NCBI RefSeq assembly: GCF_014839805.1
Contig: NC_051131.1
Location: 13,876,913 to 13,940,912, forward strand
Direction of reading: 5' to 3'
From: Manduca sexta
Lineage: Eukaryota > Arthropoda > Insecta > Lepidoptera > Sphingidae
Length of the DNA stretch: 64,000 nt
Under the pieces are notes generated by a model, which ran no database searches, was not told the DNA's origin, and was given only the letters and a program-made list of their open reading frames with translations. Shown here in pieces: positions 26,874 to 39,700 of this stretch. How positions within the stretch are numbered: position 1 is the first letter of the stretch; each line of letters opens with the position of its first letter. A program made the translations under genes and the position numbers.

Positions 26874-27051
26874 GAGTCAGGTGGGCTTATTACAATATGT
26901 TCATGGGCCATAAAGAAATGCTCTGTAAGTGGCAGGCCGAGTATGATGTATGTAATAGTTACAAGGCCCCTATTCAACCTCATATCCCCATTCATTCCAT
27001 TTACCACTTTGCCAATTTACCTGGTTACCGTAGACCTTATTGTAAATTAAT

Positions 27052-27899
27052 TTATGCAGCATTTTTCTTCTTTGAGTTCAGTTCAAACTCGCAGTTGGCA
27101 TAGGCCAGACCTATACCCATACCCATGCCGGCGATGATGGGCCACCTCCTCCGTCTGAAGAACAAGACTGAGGTCAGAGCTCCGATGAGAACACCACTGC
27201 CTGGAAATAAAAATAAAAAAAAAATAAATGATAAAGTAATTGGGTACAAGTATGAAACTAATTTGTAATGGATATTAATTAATATCCCTTATACTAAAAT
27301 ATTGTAATAGATACACCAATAATCGATATTTTCAAGCATTAAGGAATCTGTATTAGTCATTAAACTTGTGAGCTTTGTTTAATAAATTCTAATCTGTCTT
27401 CTACTCTAATGTTTGCCTCTCTGGCTAGTATATTATTGTTTTAATCCAGACATTGGATCCTTATCTAATCTAGCAGTGCTTTATATACAAGAAATCATGA
27501 AATTGAATGACAACTTAATTTATAAAATGCAAAAAATTCATTAATGTTTTCTTACATGATTTTACGCTGGACACATGAATGAATATATTTGTTATGGGAT
27601 CTAAACTTCTTAACAATAACTGTGTTAAACTTAATTCAATATCCCCCTTTTCATAGAGTTTGGTTTAGAATACTAAGTCTAGTTCGTGTGTGATTTACAA
27701 AGTATGTATAGGATATTTTGTCATTCACATCAAAAGAGTTGAAGGAAACGGGATATAGCTTTTCAATTAACACCTCTAATAAAACTGCTTTACGTTATTT
27801 AATTTATTACTTACCTGTCTTTACAATGCCGTCGGTTAGACACATGTCCAATTTCGCTGAATAGTCATCTTCAGGTTCGTTTTTATTTCCACGCGCCAT
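27052..27899 (-). CDS. MICOS10: MICOS complex subunit Mic10
   Basis: Mic10 is a small inner-mitochondrial-membrane protein that oligomerises to bend cristae junctions within the MICOS complex. Two exons on the minus strand: 27899-27815 and 27200-27052, joined in phase 1 with GTAAGT and a CAG acceptor. They give 77 aa, the normal family size. The first membrane segment is about residues 29-43 (GSGVLIGALTSVLFF), the RRRR turn is at 44-47, and the second segment (about 48-64) carries the diagnostic GxGxGxG run at G53, G55, G57 and G59. The acidic N-terminus without a cleavable presequence also fits. The gene is head to head with COA8 and may share its promoter. Confidence is high because both glycine motifs and the basic loop are present. 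Confidence 0.93.
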
Positions 27900-28317
27900 T
27901 TTAAGTTTTCTAAGTCGTAAAAGGTTGCTATATTGTTGTTTTCACGATGGAAATTGACTAATCTTCGTTAAAACAAATAAATAAAATCTTTACACACTTT
28001 TACATAATTCGGCAATGGAAAAATCGAAATGACAACGTTGACACATGACAGTAATTTTAAGGCGCGTTCAGTTATTTCATTCACTTCCAGTTGCTTAGAA
28101 AATATAATTTTATTATGATAACAATAGATTTGATTCAATACAATAAAAGTATGAATATTTATATAACTAACAATTTATTAACAATAAAATAATTTTATTA
28201 TAAAGAATTGAGTTTTTTTCAAAACTGTCAGATTCAATGTCACTTGACTTTTAGGACAGCTGATTTTGACAAAACAATTTTCTTTTTGCGTAGTGAAATG
28301 TATTCAAAAATAAAATC
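27900..28317. promoter_or_regulatory. shared MICOS10/COA8 divergent promoter region
   Basis: Only 418 bp separate the two start codons. TGACA/TGTCA pentamers lie in two groups: about 28030-28050, nearer MICOS10, and 28226-28271, nearer COA8. The middle is AT-rich. No TATA box stands out. A bidirectional promoter is an inference from the spacing. Confidence 0.5.
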
Positions 28318-29170
28318 ATGTTATCCAGTAGAATTGTGACTGTAAACAGGCAGAAAATATGTATGTACGTATTGCCAAGGCAGACTAGCACTACACCTGA
28401 ATCAAAATCCATACAGCCGCCTAACCCCAAGAAGATAACTACAGATATGGTAGGCCCTCCGGATCCTGTATCAAATTTAAGACGAATAGTGTTCAAACAG
28501 CCTGAAAATGAGACAACATTAGAAAAACAGTACAGGAATATGAGGAGCGAAGTGCAAGAATGGAACCAGAACTTCTGGACTCAACATAACTCTAGATTTT
28601 TTCAGGTTTGTTTTTATGTAATCCTTAAATTCATTTGTATGTAATCGATTTGGAGATTTGTTATTTTCATACAATTGTTGAGTATCTAAAATGGCAAATG
28701 TTCGTGGGTATAAAAATGTCACTACAATATAACAAAGATCATTGCTAAAGTAAATGTATTAAATGTAAACCTTAAGTTTATAGACTTATCTTGTCATTAA
28801 GCCTATGATATATATGGTATAAATATAAGTGTGTGCCATAATTGAGAAAAGTGTCAATCCACAGTCTCTGCCTACCCCTATAGCATAGAGACATGATAGT
28901 ATCTATGTATATTGTTTATAATATATTGATACAATAGTCAAACATAATATAATATTTTTTCAGGAAAGAGAAGATTACCTAAAGAAAAATTTGCCAGAAG
29001 GCAAACAAAACCTTACAGCGGATGAAATGAGTGTTTTCTATAAGGCATTCTTAGATAAGAACTGGAAGGCACATATATCATACAATATGGAATGGTATAA
29101 AAAGAACTTCAAGTTACTACGGCTAGCAATACAAGTGAAAATGAGAAGATTACTTAGAGTTAAAGATTGA
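28318..29170 (+). CDS. COA8: cytochrome c oxidase assembly factor 8 (APOPT1 family)
   Basis: COA8 is a mitochondrial matrix protein that supports assembly of respiratory complex IV. Exons 28318-28605 and 28964-29170 join in phase 0 and give 164 aa. The N-terminal 24 or so residues are basic and hydroxylated without acids, as expected for a mitochondrial presequence. The conserved family core begins with GPPDPVSNLR, continues with EVQEWNQNFW near residue 80, and ends in a FYKAFLDKNW / WYKKNF block near the C-terminus. A poly(A) signal follows 20 bp after the stop. The length is slightly short of the human protein. Confidence is high from the order of these blocks. Confidence 0.9.
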
Positions 29171-29189
29171 ATTAGTGACAATTAGTTTA

Positions 29190-29195
29190 AATAAA
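29190..29195 (+). terminator. poly(A) signal of COA8
   Basis: AATAAA 20 bp after the stop codon, followed by a T-rich stretch. Confidence 0.6.
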
Positions 29196-29279
29196 TGTTT
29201 ATTTTATTTTATGTTTTTGTTTCATTAATCATCTTTCACTTCTCTCTGTGCAAGCTTATAAATAGGTGATAATATTTGT

Positions 29280-30430
29280 ATAGAAATTTAAAACCCTTAG
29301 AAAAGATCGGACGTTCCTGGGGTAAGTTCGAACTTCGTTCTAATAACTCTTCTAAAGCTAGTATGATAAGGTCCACAAAATCAAATAGAAGTCTCAAAAA
29401 TGTTATGAAGAGCGAAATCCACCGTTTTTGTTTGACTGCACACAAGACATATATTTTTGGTCGTAGCGTCAACTGTATATAGGGCGAAACAGCGTAGCCG
29501 CCTATGTAGCTTAAGCTAAAAAATAACCATAGATTCGTGATTTTTTTTCGTGATACGATCTTACACTGTATCCGATCTTACCCGAACGCACCTTACAGAC
29601 CCCGCAGTCAACACCGAGGGAAACCTGCGAACGGGATACCAGTTCCCCCTGGCTTAGTGACTGCAGGGCCCTAATAGGAAATTAGGAGAGGAAAATTTGG
29701 AAGTAGAAAGGGCCATCTTAGGATGGACGGAGCGGACAAGGAAAGGGGAAATGTTCGCGAGTCCCTTATAGCCATCAATGTGAACTTACAACCATGTGGT
29801 ATAAGTACACATTTGACTATGTGCCTAGAGTCGCGACACATGTCTCCCCATGCATGGACGTGCATTCGGTGTGGACACCGGGAGCATAAGAATTGCCTCG
29901 AGGGGGGGGAGGCTTTGTTCAACGTTGATTTCCCCGGTTTTGATGGGAACATCGGACGACCTTGACATGAGGTCTACCTTTCACGTTGCCGTCCTTCCCG
30001 GGGGTCACCACACACGAACGCCGGACGGCCTCTTGCCACCCGCCCGCGACCCTCCAATGGACAGTTGTAGGCCGTGTGTCTATTAGTCACCTCTTACGAT
30101 AGACAGGGGATACCGGGTGGCATAAGAAATTCTCTAATTTTGATTCTCCTTGTGTAACAATAGGGGATACTTAATATGTTTATAAAAAAATTAAATTCTT
30201 AGGAAAGATCGGACATTCGTAGGATAACTTCGGACTACCTCCGACGTAGGTATAAGAGATTCTAGAGCCCGTATAATAAGGCCCACATAATCAAGATGAA
30301 GTCCAGACAATGCGATGTATAGAGCAATGCAAAAAATAAAAATAACTAGATACTTACTTAGCTGAGTACTAAGTAATAGTTTTGTGTTCTACAATCTTAC
30401 TCCTTGACCGAACTTAGCCGATTTCACCTT
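29280..30430. mobile_element. possible degraded LTR-type element
   Basis: Two direct-repeat blocks share AAAGATCGGAC, TATGATAAGG/TATAATAAGG followed by CCACA, and a later TCTTAC ... CGAAC/CGAAC ... CACCTTA order. They differ in many places. The interior (about 29596-30177) is GC-richer and has a short frame with CIRCGHREHKNC, a C/H cluster only loosely like a Gag zinc knuckle. Primer-binding and polypurine sites are not clear. A chance or segmental duplication is the alternative. Confidence 0.3.
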
Positions 30431-31091
30431 ATTGCTGATTACTCTTTTGTTACACAATATTAATCTCAGAATTATAAAATAAATTGCGGAAGTCGACACT
30501 AGGACATTTATAGACAATGAATCATCAATCTATTTAGAGTCGTAAAATTTTATCAACAATTGAAATAGACACACGGCCTACAACTGTAATCGTAAGTGGT
30601 GATAGACCAACGAAACACTCAAATGCCACTAATGTGAAGTATTTAGTTTCGATAGCCTTGGTCGTTTTATTTGAGAAATATTAAAACTCAGAACTCGGAG
30701 GGTAGTTAGAAATTATTATTCCATTGTAAAGGCATTTTTTACCCTTGGGGTATAGGTGCTAGAACATTCATCAAAGCTCCCCAATCAGAGTCAAATAAAC
30801 TAGACAGTTAAATCTTGCAATGTCGAAGTTAAAGAGAATATAAAACTATGTTAGAGTTGAAGTAGTAAAGTCCTGCATTTCGATAAGTATACTAAAACTG
30901 GTAGGTACATAATAAAAAATAAAATATCGAAACATTATAATTCTCTTTGATCGAAACTATCAAATGTCACTCAGTCACAGCTTTTGTACGGCGACAAAAT
31001 ATGTTTTCATTTCATCAATATAAATTCACGGTACTTTTATCATTGAGGGCACAGGACATGAAATATATACATTATCTCTAATTTGTAAGCA

Positions 31092-33048
31092 ATGTATATT
31101 GCTTTTAAGTGGTTAGTAGGATTGTCTTTGGCCATGTGGGTCGCTGTGTGCTGTAGAGATATAATGATAAAAATAAACAAAAACGCAGAGCAAGGTATGC
31201 TATTATTTCATACAAAAATAGCTAAGTATGAGGAAAAATATTCAATAAGTGTTAAAAATATTTTTATTTTTGTTCTAAGCCATTATAACTAGGTACATAA
31301 TCCACCTAGCCCTTTTGTTTCTTGGAATTATTATCGATTACTACTTTAAATATATTATAATAAACCTGTATTTTCGCAGGTTCCATTGCTAGACCATTTG
31401 GGTTAATATTCAAGAACACTACAATTCCTAAAGAGAAGATTCTAGAGCACAGAAATAGATTTAAACACGACAGCATCGCTGTCCTTCATTGCTCCATGTT
31501 TCTCGCTGGAGCGTTAGCCGTCACGATTTTTAACAGGAAGACGGAAATAATTTTATTCGCGAAAAGCAGAATTCGTAAAGTAAATTTAGCAGTTTTCTTG
31601 AACAAAGTAAGATTAAGTTTGAATGAAACCGCCATTGGCATCAGTGTTTCCATATTGAAATATTACCAAATTTTGGGGAACATAGGCCGAATATTGTCTA
31701 CAAAGTTAATCAATGCTCTTATAACATTAAAACAAAGAAAGATGGAATTAAATACCGTGAATTTCATATTATTAAAAAAACTCAAAGAATTGGGAGAAGA
31801 AAGAAAGAATTTAGGGCAACTACTTATTTCAGCGATACATGAAAATAAAAATATAAGGATGCAATATCAACTTGAAAGTCTAGCCAAAAGTAGGCTTATG
31901 CGACATATAGCACAATCGCAAAATCAAATGAAAGAGAATAGATCTAGGTATGTCAGTTTCCAACAATTATACTTGGTAACTCATCAAGAAAATCTGTTTC
32001 TCAAGGCTCGCGTAAGGAAACTAACGAAAGAGAAAGAAGAAGTCCAAAAAAACCTCATGGAATTGATGAATGAAATATACAAATCGAAAAACACTGAGCT
32101 GAAAGCCTATTGCAGTCGCTTCATAGTCAGCTCAAGAGATAATTTATTGAATTCAGACGTAAAATCAGAAATACAGAAGTTCTTACAAAACAGTCGACGG
32201 CCAAGAAACACTAGATCGCGTTGGGAAATGTCAGATGAACCAGAGATATTAGTGAATAGTACGAGGAGTTGGCCGCGGTGTAATGATACCAGGGTTACAG
32301 AAATACATGGAGATGAGAGCGTGGTGCCCATAGTGTCTGATGCGCCGAAGCTAAAGGGCCTGCCGGGAGAGTGTGTGTGGACCGTGAAGGATAAGGATGG
32401 CATTATAGAGAAGCTTTATGAATATGACTACGAAACTGATTTCGACAACGGCGATACTATCAGAAGGATTAGAGAGTATTCTGTTTATTATGATAAAGAT
32501 TGTCTGCTGGATTTTTCAAAGTACGTAAATTAAACCATCTAGTCTACATAAATATTCAGCGACTAAGCGTAGGTTCTTGATAATAATAAAGTACGAAAAT
32601 AGCATCAACGGATGAATTATGATTTCCCAACCATGGAATTTCATGGTAGAGTACAGGGGACACATAACACTCATTTGGCACTCAAGTCTACATAAATATT
32701 CAGCGACTAAGCATAGGTTCTTGATAATAATAAAGTACGAAAATAGCATCAACGGATGAATTATGATTTCCCAACCATGGAATTTCATGGTAGAGTACAG
32801 GGGGCACATAACACTCATTTGGCACTTTCATTAGTTTGATTAATGCTTCTGCTTTTGTTTCCAGTTCTAGAACAACAATGCCCGACGACCAAACAACCAC
32901 ATCAGAAATGAACAGTCAATGTTATTCACGAACTAGTCAAAGATTTTTAACAGGGTCGGAGGCGTTTCAAAAGTTTTTACAAGCCAACACGGAAATCGTA
33001 AGCTCGCCGCGAAGATCATCGCAGGGCCCACCTTTCCTCTGCGGATAA
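31092..33048 (+). CDS. uncharacterised membrane-anchored coiled-coil protein
   Basis: I do not recognise this gene. Exons 31092-31194, 31380-32520 and 32865-33048 join in phases 1 and 2 and give 475 aa. Visible features are a hydrophobic N-terminus (residues about 5-22), a second hydrophobic segment at about 66-87, then a long Lys/Glu/Leu/Gln-rich region (about 135-245) that should form coiled coil. A C-terminal part around 345-395 is rich in acidic and aromatic residues and contains GECVWTVKDKDGI. The tail is rich in Ser and Thr. It is probably membrane-tethered with a long helical domain; the topology is inferred. The second intron is almost wholly a 144-bp tandem duplication. A single TGTCA lies upstream at 30965. 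The splice sites (CAAG/GTATGC, AA/GTACGT) and continuous frames support a real gene. Confidence 0.7.
32541..32826 (+). repeat. 144-bp tandem duplication filling an intron
   Basis: Units 32541-32684 and 32685-32826 both start with AGTCTACATAAATATTCAGC and end with CTCATTTGGCACT. They differ at only a few bases (for example GCGTAGG/GCATAGG). The intron is 344 bp, so the duplication fills about five sixths of it without touching either splice site. Confidence 0.9.
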
Positions 33049-33716
33049 TAAAAAATATTATTTAGAACAGAGAAATGATCTCCTACGACATTGTTAAGTG
33101 GATAATTTTGTAGACATTTTTAATTATTTGAGAGAAGATTAAATTTATTTTATTATATTTTTATTACTTATTTATTTCAAATCCCAAAAATTGACCGATC
33201 CGTATAATAAGGTATGAGGCGAGAATTATCAAAAAGAACGTTAAAAAATATCGAAAGACTTAACGGCTGTGAGAAGTTATTCATACTTTTTTAAGCAAAA
33301 AAAATATAGCTTACTGCAATATTTATAGGTTCATTTAATTTGATCCCCACATATGCCAACATATTGTTTTTTCAAAGTTTTTATTTCTTTACGGTTCATG
33401 TTCAGGGGTAATCGAATAAGATTGTGGTGTATAATTCTTTTTTATGGTAACATTTCATATTGTTGTGACCTTGGTAGTGACCTACAGACAGTGACGATAA
33501 TATATGCAAACTATTACCTATTGTCTGTATTATAGACGAATAACTAAAATAAACACGATGAATTCATAAATCATTTAAAAGCTTAATTGTATAATAACTT
33601 CGGGCAATGCATAATAATAATTTTCTTGAAACTACAAAGCCGGTGTTTTTGACAAATGACAATACGATACTAATGTTGTCAACAAATAAAAAAAATACCT
33701 ATTAAGTTTCCGAGAA
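33049..33716. promoter_or_regulatory. 3' flank of the coiled-coil gene and ALKBH2 promoter region
   Basis: No coding sequence is supported. TGACA occurs at 33650 and 33657 and TGTCA at 33677, within 70 bp of the ALKBH2 start codon. Confidence 0.4.
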
Positions 33717-36700
33717 ATGGATAAACTTAAAAATATCGATGTAGGCTCAATAAAATGGAAATCTATAAAGGATGAAGGATTGGATTTGGAATATTGTGTA
33801 CCGATACCAATATCAACAGCTAAAAATATATTTATGGAACTTGAGAATACACTGGAATACTTTACTGGAGATTTGGCGAAAATTAAGTAAGTGTAACTTG
33901 TTATATGTATTTATAAAACACTGATGTCAGTTGTTTGGAAGTGATCGCACCTGCCTATAAGTATCTAAAAATAAAGAGATTACAAATTATGATTTTGTAA
34001 CGTTTTTATTGTGTAAGTTACGAAAAATATCTTATATGTTACTACAATGATATAATAAAAAATGATATTAGATTTGGTATTAAAAATTTAATTGAATTTA
34101 TACATTTTACTTCTACATTATTAAGTATAAAGTTAAGATCTTGTAATATTTATTTTAATTCCTTTTGTGTTTTTATCTTTTAATAAACTGTATGTTATAG
34201 TACATATTTTCATATAACGTATATACTAATACTATGAATTAATTTTTCTCCTTTTTATGTCTTTTATGACTTGGAGTATTGCAATTTTTGCATCTAACTT
34301 TTCATCACTCGTTAAAGTCTTTATTTGCGGAACTAAGGACAGTAAAAAGTATGTGTCCTCGTCATAATTTGGCAGAGGACTATTTATTTCTACTTCTTCA
34401 AATTGAGGCTTATAGATTTTTTTGCAGTCACTGCTTCCCGATGGCGTTTGCGGACAGGTAACCGGCCAATTCTCTTTTGATCTTTTATTCCGTAGCTCTT
34501 CGTCCTCTGACCCGCTATTTCTTTCACCGAAATTGTCATTAGTACCATCAATAGCATCATCGTTGTCATCATCCGTATCATGTTCTTCGGCATCATTACT
34601 CCCTTCCTCAAATTCGTCGTTATTATTGCTTTCTGCGTTATTTAGTATGTTTGTTAAAAATAACAATTTCTCATAATGTATATATTTTCGGCGTTTAGAA
34701 CTTGCTTGGCCACTCTTGACGCGTTGTTGCCATTTTAATTCGCGGCAAAAGCAACTCCTTAGATTTGTCCACTTTTTTTGCACTCGTATAACTAAAAAGA
34801 TGAAAATGAAATATAAGATTCAAATTATGACAAAGGTTTATATAATAGGTGCAGGGCATTTCAAGTTTTGGAAATTTTGGAAAAAATCGGTATTTTAAAG
34901 TAATTCTCATTAATTGGTCACATTAGTTGGAAATCAGCTGCCTGCTCAAGACAATATTCGTTGACTATCCATTACTTTTTTACTTACTGCTTTCGTATTT
35001 CAAGCCCGAGTTCATATCTTCCCAGAAGGAATATATCTCTTTGCAAATTTCTTCCCATAACTTTTTCTTCACACTCAAATCTGCATATTCTTTAACATTT
35101 TTGTTGTACAATGCAGGTCGCGCTTCCACTAATTCGATAAAACGATCTATGTCCTCTATATAAAAAACATCATTAACCGACTGTGAAGGCAAAAAGGATA
35201 ATTTGGACATTGTAACTTTGCACTAATCTACAAATAATTCGACAAAACACATGATCGACTGTTGCGTGACAGTCGATGGTCTCAAACCAGAGTCTCAAAC
35301 AGGTCAAATGAGATTAAATATGGCTGCTTTTTGTAGCGGCTGTCATTTCTGGCTGTCATACAATCGACAGTTCAACGATTTTCCTGTTGCTGCTGTCGAC
35401 TGCTTTGTAATTTGTTGTTCAGTTCAAATTTCAAGCTGTGTCTATGGTTAGTTAACTGAGTTAGTTTATTTTACTACTATAATTTAATAGATTTATTGTG
35501 CTTTTCGTTATACTCTGAATTAATATTATGTATTAACATATCTTAACATCATCTATATAAATGTGGTTTTATTTTATATAAATTAAATAATTATATTATT
35601 CAACGACAAAACTGCTTATCGACTAAAAGTTTTTAACTCCTATATATCATTTACACATCTTTGGATTTACACCATTGTGATATTAGTTCTCCAAGAAAAA
35701 AATAATATGGGAATTTCTTCTCTTTTTATCAGGTTTATAGTTGTAAAGATTGTTTTTTTCCAGAGTTTTCGGAAAAGTCCATCCCCTGCCAAGGCAACAA
35801 GTGGCGTTTGGGGATCCAGGCATCACTTATAAGTATTCTGGAATAACAGTTCCTGCGTTACCTTGGCCAGCCCCCGTACTTGCTTTGAGAGAGTTCCTCC
35901 TAGCGATTAAAGGAATCAAATATGATTTTGTTTTGGTTAATAAGTAAGTGCATTTTTAAATGAAGTATTTCTATTTCAATATTTAGTAAAAAATTTACTT
36001 ACCCATAGTAATCGTAAAGTAACACTAGGTTATTTTATATTTATGGCAATTTCTTTTTATTGGTCGTGGAACCGGTGACGTACTGTGTTCTATGCTCAAA
36101 TATGATACCAACACTTGATGTTTTGTGATACATATACCTATGCAACATTTGAATAATTATAATTATAGCTTTACTAACTTACTACTTTACCAATCTTTGA
36201 CAACAAACGGAATAGAATGTAGATCCTCAAATTCTTTGTATCAGGTATAGAGATGGCAATGATCATATGGGTGAGCACCGTGACAATGAGCCGGATTTAG
36301 ACCCGGAATATCCCATCGCGTCAATATCGTTGGGTCAAGAAAGGACCTTCGTTCTAAAACATAGGGACGCCAGAAAATCTGGCAAAGACAAAAGAGTAAT
36401 GCCAACAGGTAGGTGTTATACGCCCGGAAACTTGTTTTAAAAAGTTTAAAAACGATTTTTTATGTTTTTTTCTTGTTACACCGAAACATTATGTTAATCG
36501 ACTGTCACCAGAGTTACTCTATCTTAGCGTTAGCGCTAGACCTCTTGCTTGTCACCAAATTCATAAAAAACATTAGTCTTCTTCCGCAATTGGGTAGAAG
36601 GCCTCGCAAAATCTGCAGCCTGGAGACTCGCATTAGTTAAGCTCAATAAAAATACGACTCACTGGAAAAAGTTCTATAGTTTTTAATGCGCTGAGCATTG

Positions 36701-39700
36701 TGTAGATAATGGACAACAAAATTAAATAAGTAATTTATTTTATTTATGATCAGAAGTACGCCTAAACCTGAAGCTGTAATAATTATATGCACCTATTTTA
36801 AATCTTCATACTTATTAATAGTAACATAATCGTCAATATTGCGTAGTTTGTAAAACATGTACCGAAGCAGTCGAGCTTCGTACGTGACGGTGTGTTTCGC
36901 TTTACTGTTAGCATCCTCTTCCTGGAACGGGCTCTCGATGACGGTGCTGACCCTACGCCCATACGCCTCGCAGCCTTCGAGAAACACCAGGCAGTCCTTA
37001 ATCGTGTTATCTTTAACAACGATCAAGTGTTTTGCTAGATTCTCCAGGAACGATAAGAAGCAGCGTTTTGCGTAAAACCATGTGTCAGTGCCAAGACGTT
37101 TGTTAAATGGTTCCAGGGATTTGATCACCCTCGATATCCCAAACTCATAATTGCCTTTAGCGCAGTACAGTGTTCCAATGACCAAATTGACTATGCATAA
37201 GTGAAAGAACTTTTTTTGAGGGTCCTCAAATATTTGCTGCTCTTCCTCTTTCTCTATTTTGCGCATGATGTCCTCTGCTTCTTCGTTCTGTGAGGTCATT
37301 ATATACGACACGCATAAGTTTGCCAGAACCACAGCACTTATGTCTAAAATGTTGTCGTATTGCTTCTTAACGATGGGTTCATAGAAGCTGGCCGCCTCTT
37401 TGTACTTGTTTTCTTGCATGAACAACACGTGAGCTACGTTAAGTCGCCAAACGTCGGACTCGTTGCAAAACTCGACTGATTTGCGAAATATCTTCTCCAC
37501 TTGTCCGTAATTTTCCATGTCCCAGTATATTTTAGCTTGAGCCATCACAACCGGGATGTATCGCTCCAAAGCTTCTTCGTATTCCACAACAGCTTTCTTG
37601 ACTTGATCGTTGTCACCTTGCGAGCGACTTTCCTGTACAACTTTAGTCAGTTTTCGCAACTGTTCGGCATGTTTTGAAGCGATATCTTCATACTTTTGGA
37701 ATGCTTCTTCAGGAGAAGTTTGGCTTGTTATAATAGCATCCAAAAAGTCATACAAATATGGCGTTAGATATTTGTAAGTAAATTGTGCGTTCTCTGCTAA
37801 CACGTCGGCAGCTAAGTCGTAATATTCAAATTTGCAGTACAGAAGGAGCAAATTGGCAAATGTTTCTGGAGGGAATGGATCTTGCTGAAGTAAGAAATGC
37901 AGTTTTTCGAATCCATCGGTCGGTTTTATATCTATGGACGTTAAAGCAATATTGTGGAGGGTAACAGCGTCCAATTCATGTTCATTTCTCGGAGGCATAT
38001 CGTTCAAAGCCTCTCTTGATGCTTCGATATTTTTTAACTGATACTCTATAGCCGCTTTCAAATTAAAGACTTCTGTTAGAGCTGTTTCGTGTAGAGTTAA
38101 TGTATTCCCCACAGACTTCACTTCAGATGTCTCTGCTTGCATACCAACAGCCAGCTCCGGATGATCCCTTATACCTTTCTCAATAACAAGAGTTATATGT
38201 TTCAGCGCTTGTGGGTATTCTTTGAGACGGAAATAACAGAGCGCAATATTGTAATGTAAATGTGCATTAAATCCGATCACGTTCAGACTCCGAGAGAACT
38301 TTTGCAAGGCTTCCTCGTACTGATTTTCTTTGAACAATAAACATCCCAGATTGATATCTTTGTCGGGATCTTCTTGCGGGTACGAATCAACCAATCCCTT
38401 CGCGGTTATCGTATCATCCTCGCCGTATTTGATAGCCGATTGAAGTTTGACAACCTTCCGTTCTAACTCTGGTGCTGTGATCTGCATCGTGACCTTGTAT
38501 GATTCGTCGAACATAGACGCTTGGTACAACGCCTGCGCGAAGTACAACTTGTACTCGGGTATATCAGGGTGCATGGCTGTTAATTGCTCATAGCAGTTGG
38601 CGGCTTCCACGAACGCCTGGGTTCTGAAGTAACAATAACCTAGGAGGGATAGACCAGCTCGATTCGGATTGAAGTTGATGGCATCGTTGAGGGCCTTGAT
38701 TGCATCCTCGTACCTCGCTTCTTTTATCTGGAAAAGAGGACAATATACTGAAACCTTTAAACAACACGAATATGTCTGCAACATAATATGTCTCTGGCAT
38801 ATCTTGCACCTTCAAATAAGCCTTGCCAGAGAATGCTGTAAAGTATTATAATCGTCATTGAGATCGTTTTTGTGCATAATATTACTCTTAGTATATAATA
38901 TAATAGATCAATCTTACAAACTCTCTCTACGGCTCTATCCCTGAATGATGCAGCAGAGATAGAAGTAGTATATTCACATTTCAATACCTACTATTTTTTT
39001 CAGTACCAAATTTGATCTTATGAAAACTATATGAGACCTTCTCTTTAAACAATTATCTAAGATTATTCAAATCACAAGTGTTACATGAAAGGACGCCTGT
39101 AACAGCCGCCAAGTGGTCCTGTTGACAGATAACGATTCACAATGGTTTACTCGTGGACTGCTGAATATAGGTTATCATCCATTGCACGGATGATCGCGTG
39201 GTTCTTTGTTTAGAATACAAACTTTTTCTTTGGAATGGGGATGTCTTTTTTATAGCATACGCCAGTCTACGGGCAGTGTGTCACGTCATATTACATAAAA
39301 ATGATCTCCCGTAAACATGAAACAATCTAGAATTGTGGAAGCATTAGGAGCCTTATGGATGCGTCAGGAATGTTGAAAAAGAGAAATAGGAATTCAGAAG
39401 GGGTGTGGGTTATTTGAATCTTGACATATAATGGACCCATGTGAGACAGTAGATTTGCATCGGTTAAGCTGACCCCATTTACGCTTTAAGGTAAACAGGC
39501 GTGGATATATACTATTTCGTGGGTAATAACAGATTTAAGTTCCCTATTCTCCCTTATTTTTGACAAGCAGTTCACCTTAATAAACATATTAAACACAAAT
39601 ACTACAGGATTAAACTACATAATCCAATCATAAATTATATTCAATAAAATCCGTCGCGATATGAACAATTTTCGTTAATCTAATCAGTAGCCCCGTTAAA

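Larger units (their letters stand above)
20368..27051. other. 3' flank of DNAJC16 and intergenic region
   Basis: No further gene is supported. Candidate poly(A) signals AATAAA for DNAJC16 lie at 20717-20722 and 21077-21082. The rest is AT-rich, with a TA-flanked MITE (22611-22994), a family B SINE (24366-24592) and a short family E block near 24955. The region ends in the 3' UTR of MICOS10, which is transcribed from the other side. Confidence 0.6.
29171..31091. other. intergenic region with a possible degraded LTR element
   Basis: No gene is supported. The COA8 poly(A) signal is at 29190-29195. Two related blocks (about 29280-29595 and 30178-30430) flank an internal part of about 580 bp. The remainder is AT-rich and unremarkable. 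Confidence 0.5.

Noticed and set aside
29723..29965. Zinc-finger-like peptide CIRCGHREHKNC as a gene
   Set aside because: The Cys/His spacing does not match a standard CCHC knuckle, and the frame is short with no exon partners.
38757..38984. Candidate first exon of IFT70 close to exon 2 (EYTTSIS)
   Set aside because: The donor phase does not fit and the sequence after it does not match the family. The exon at 41916-41969 fits exactly.
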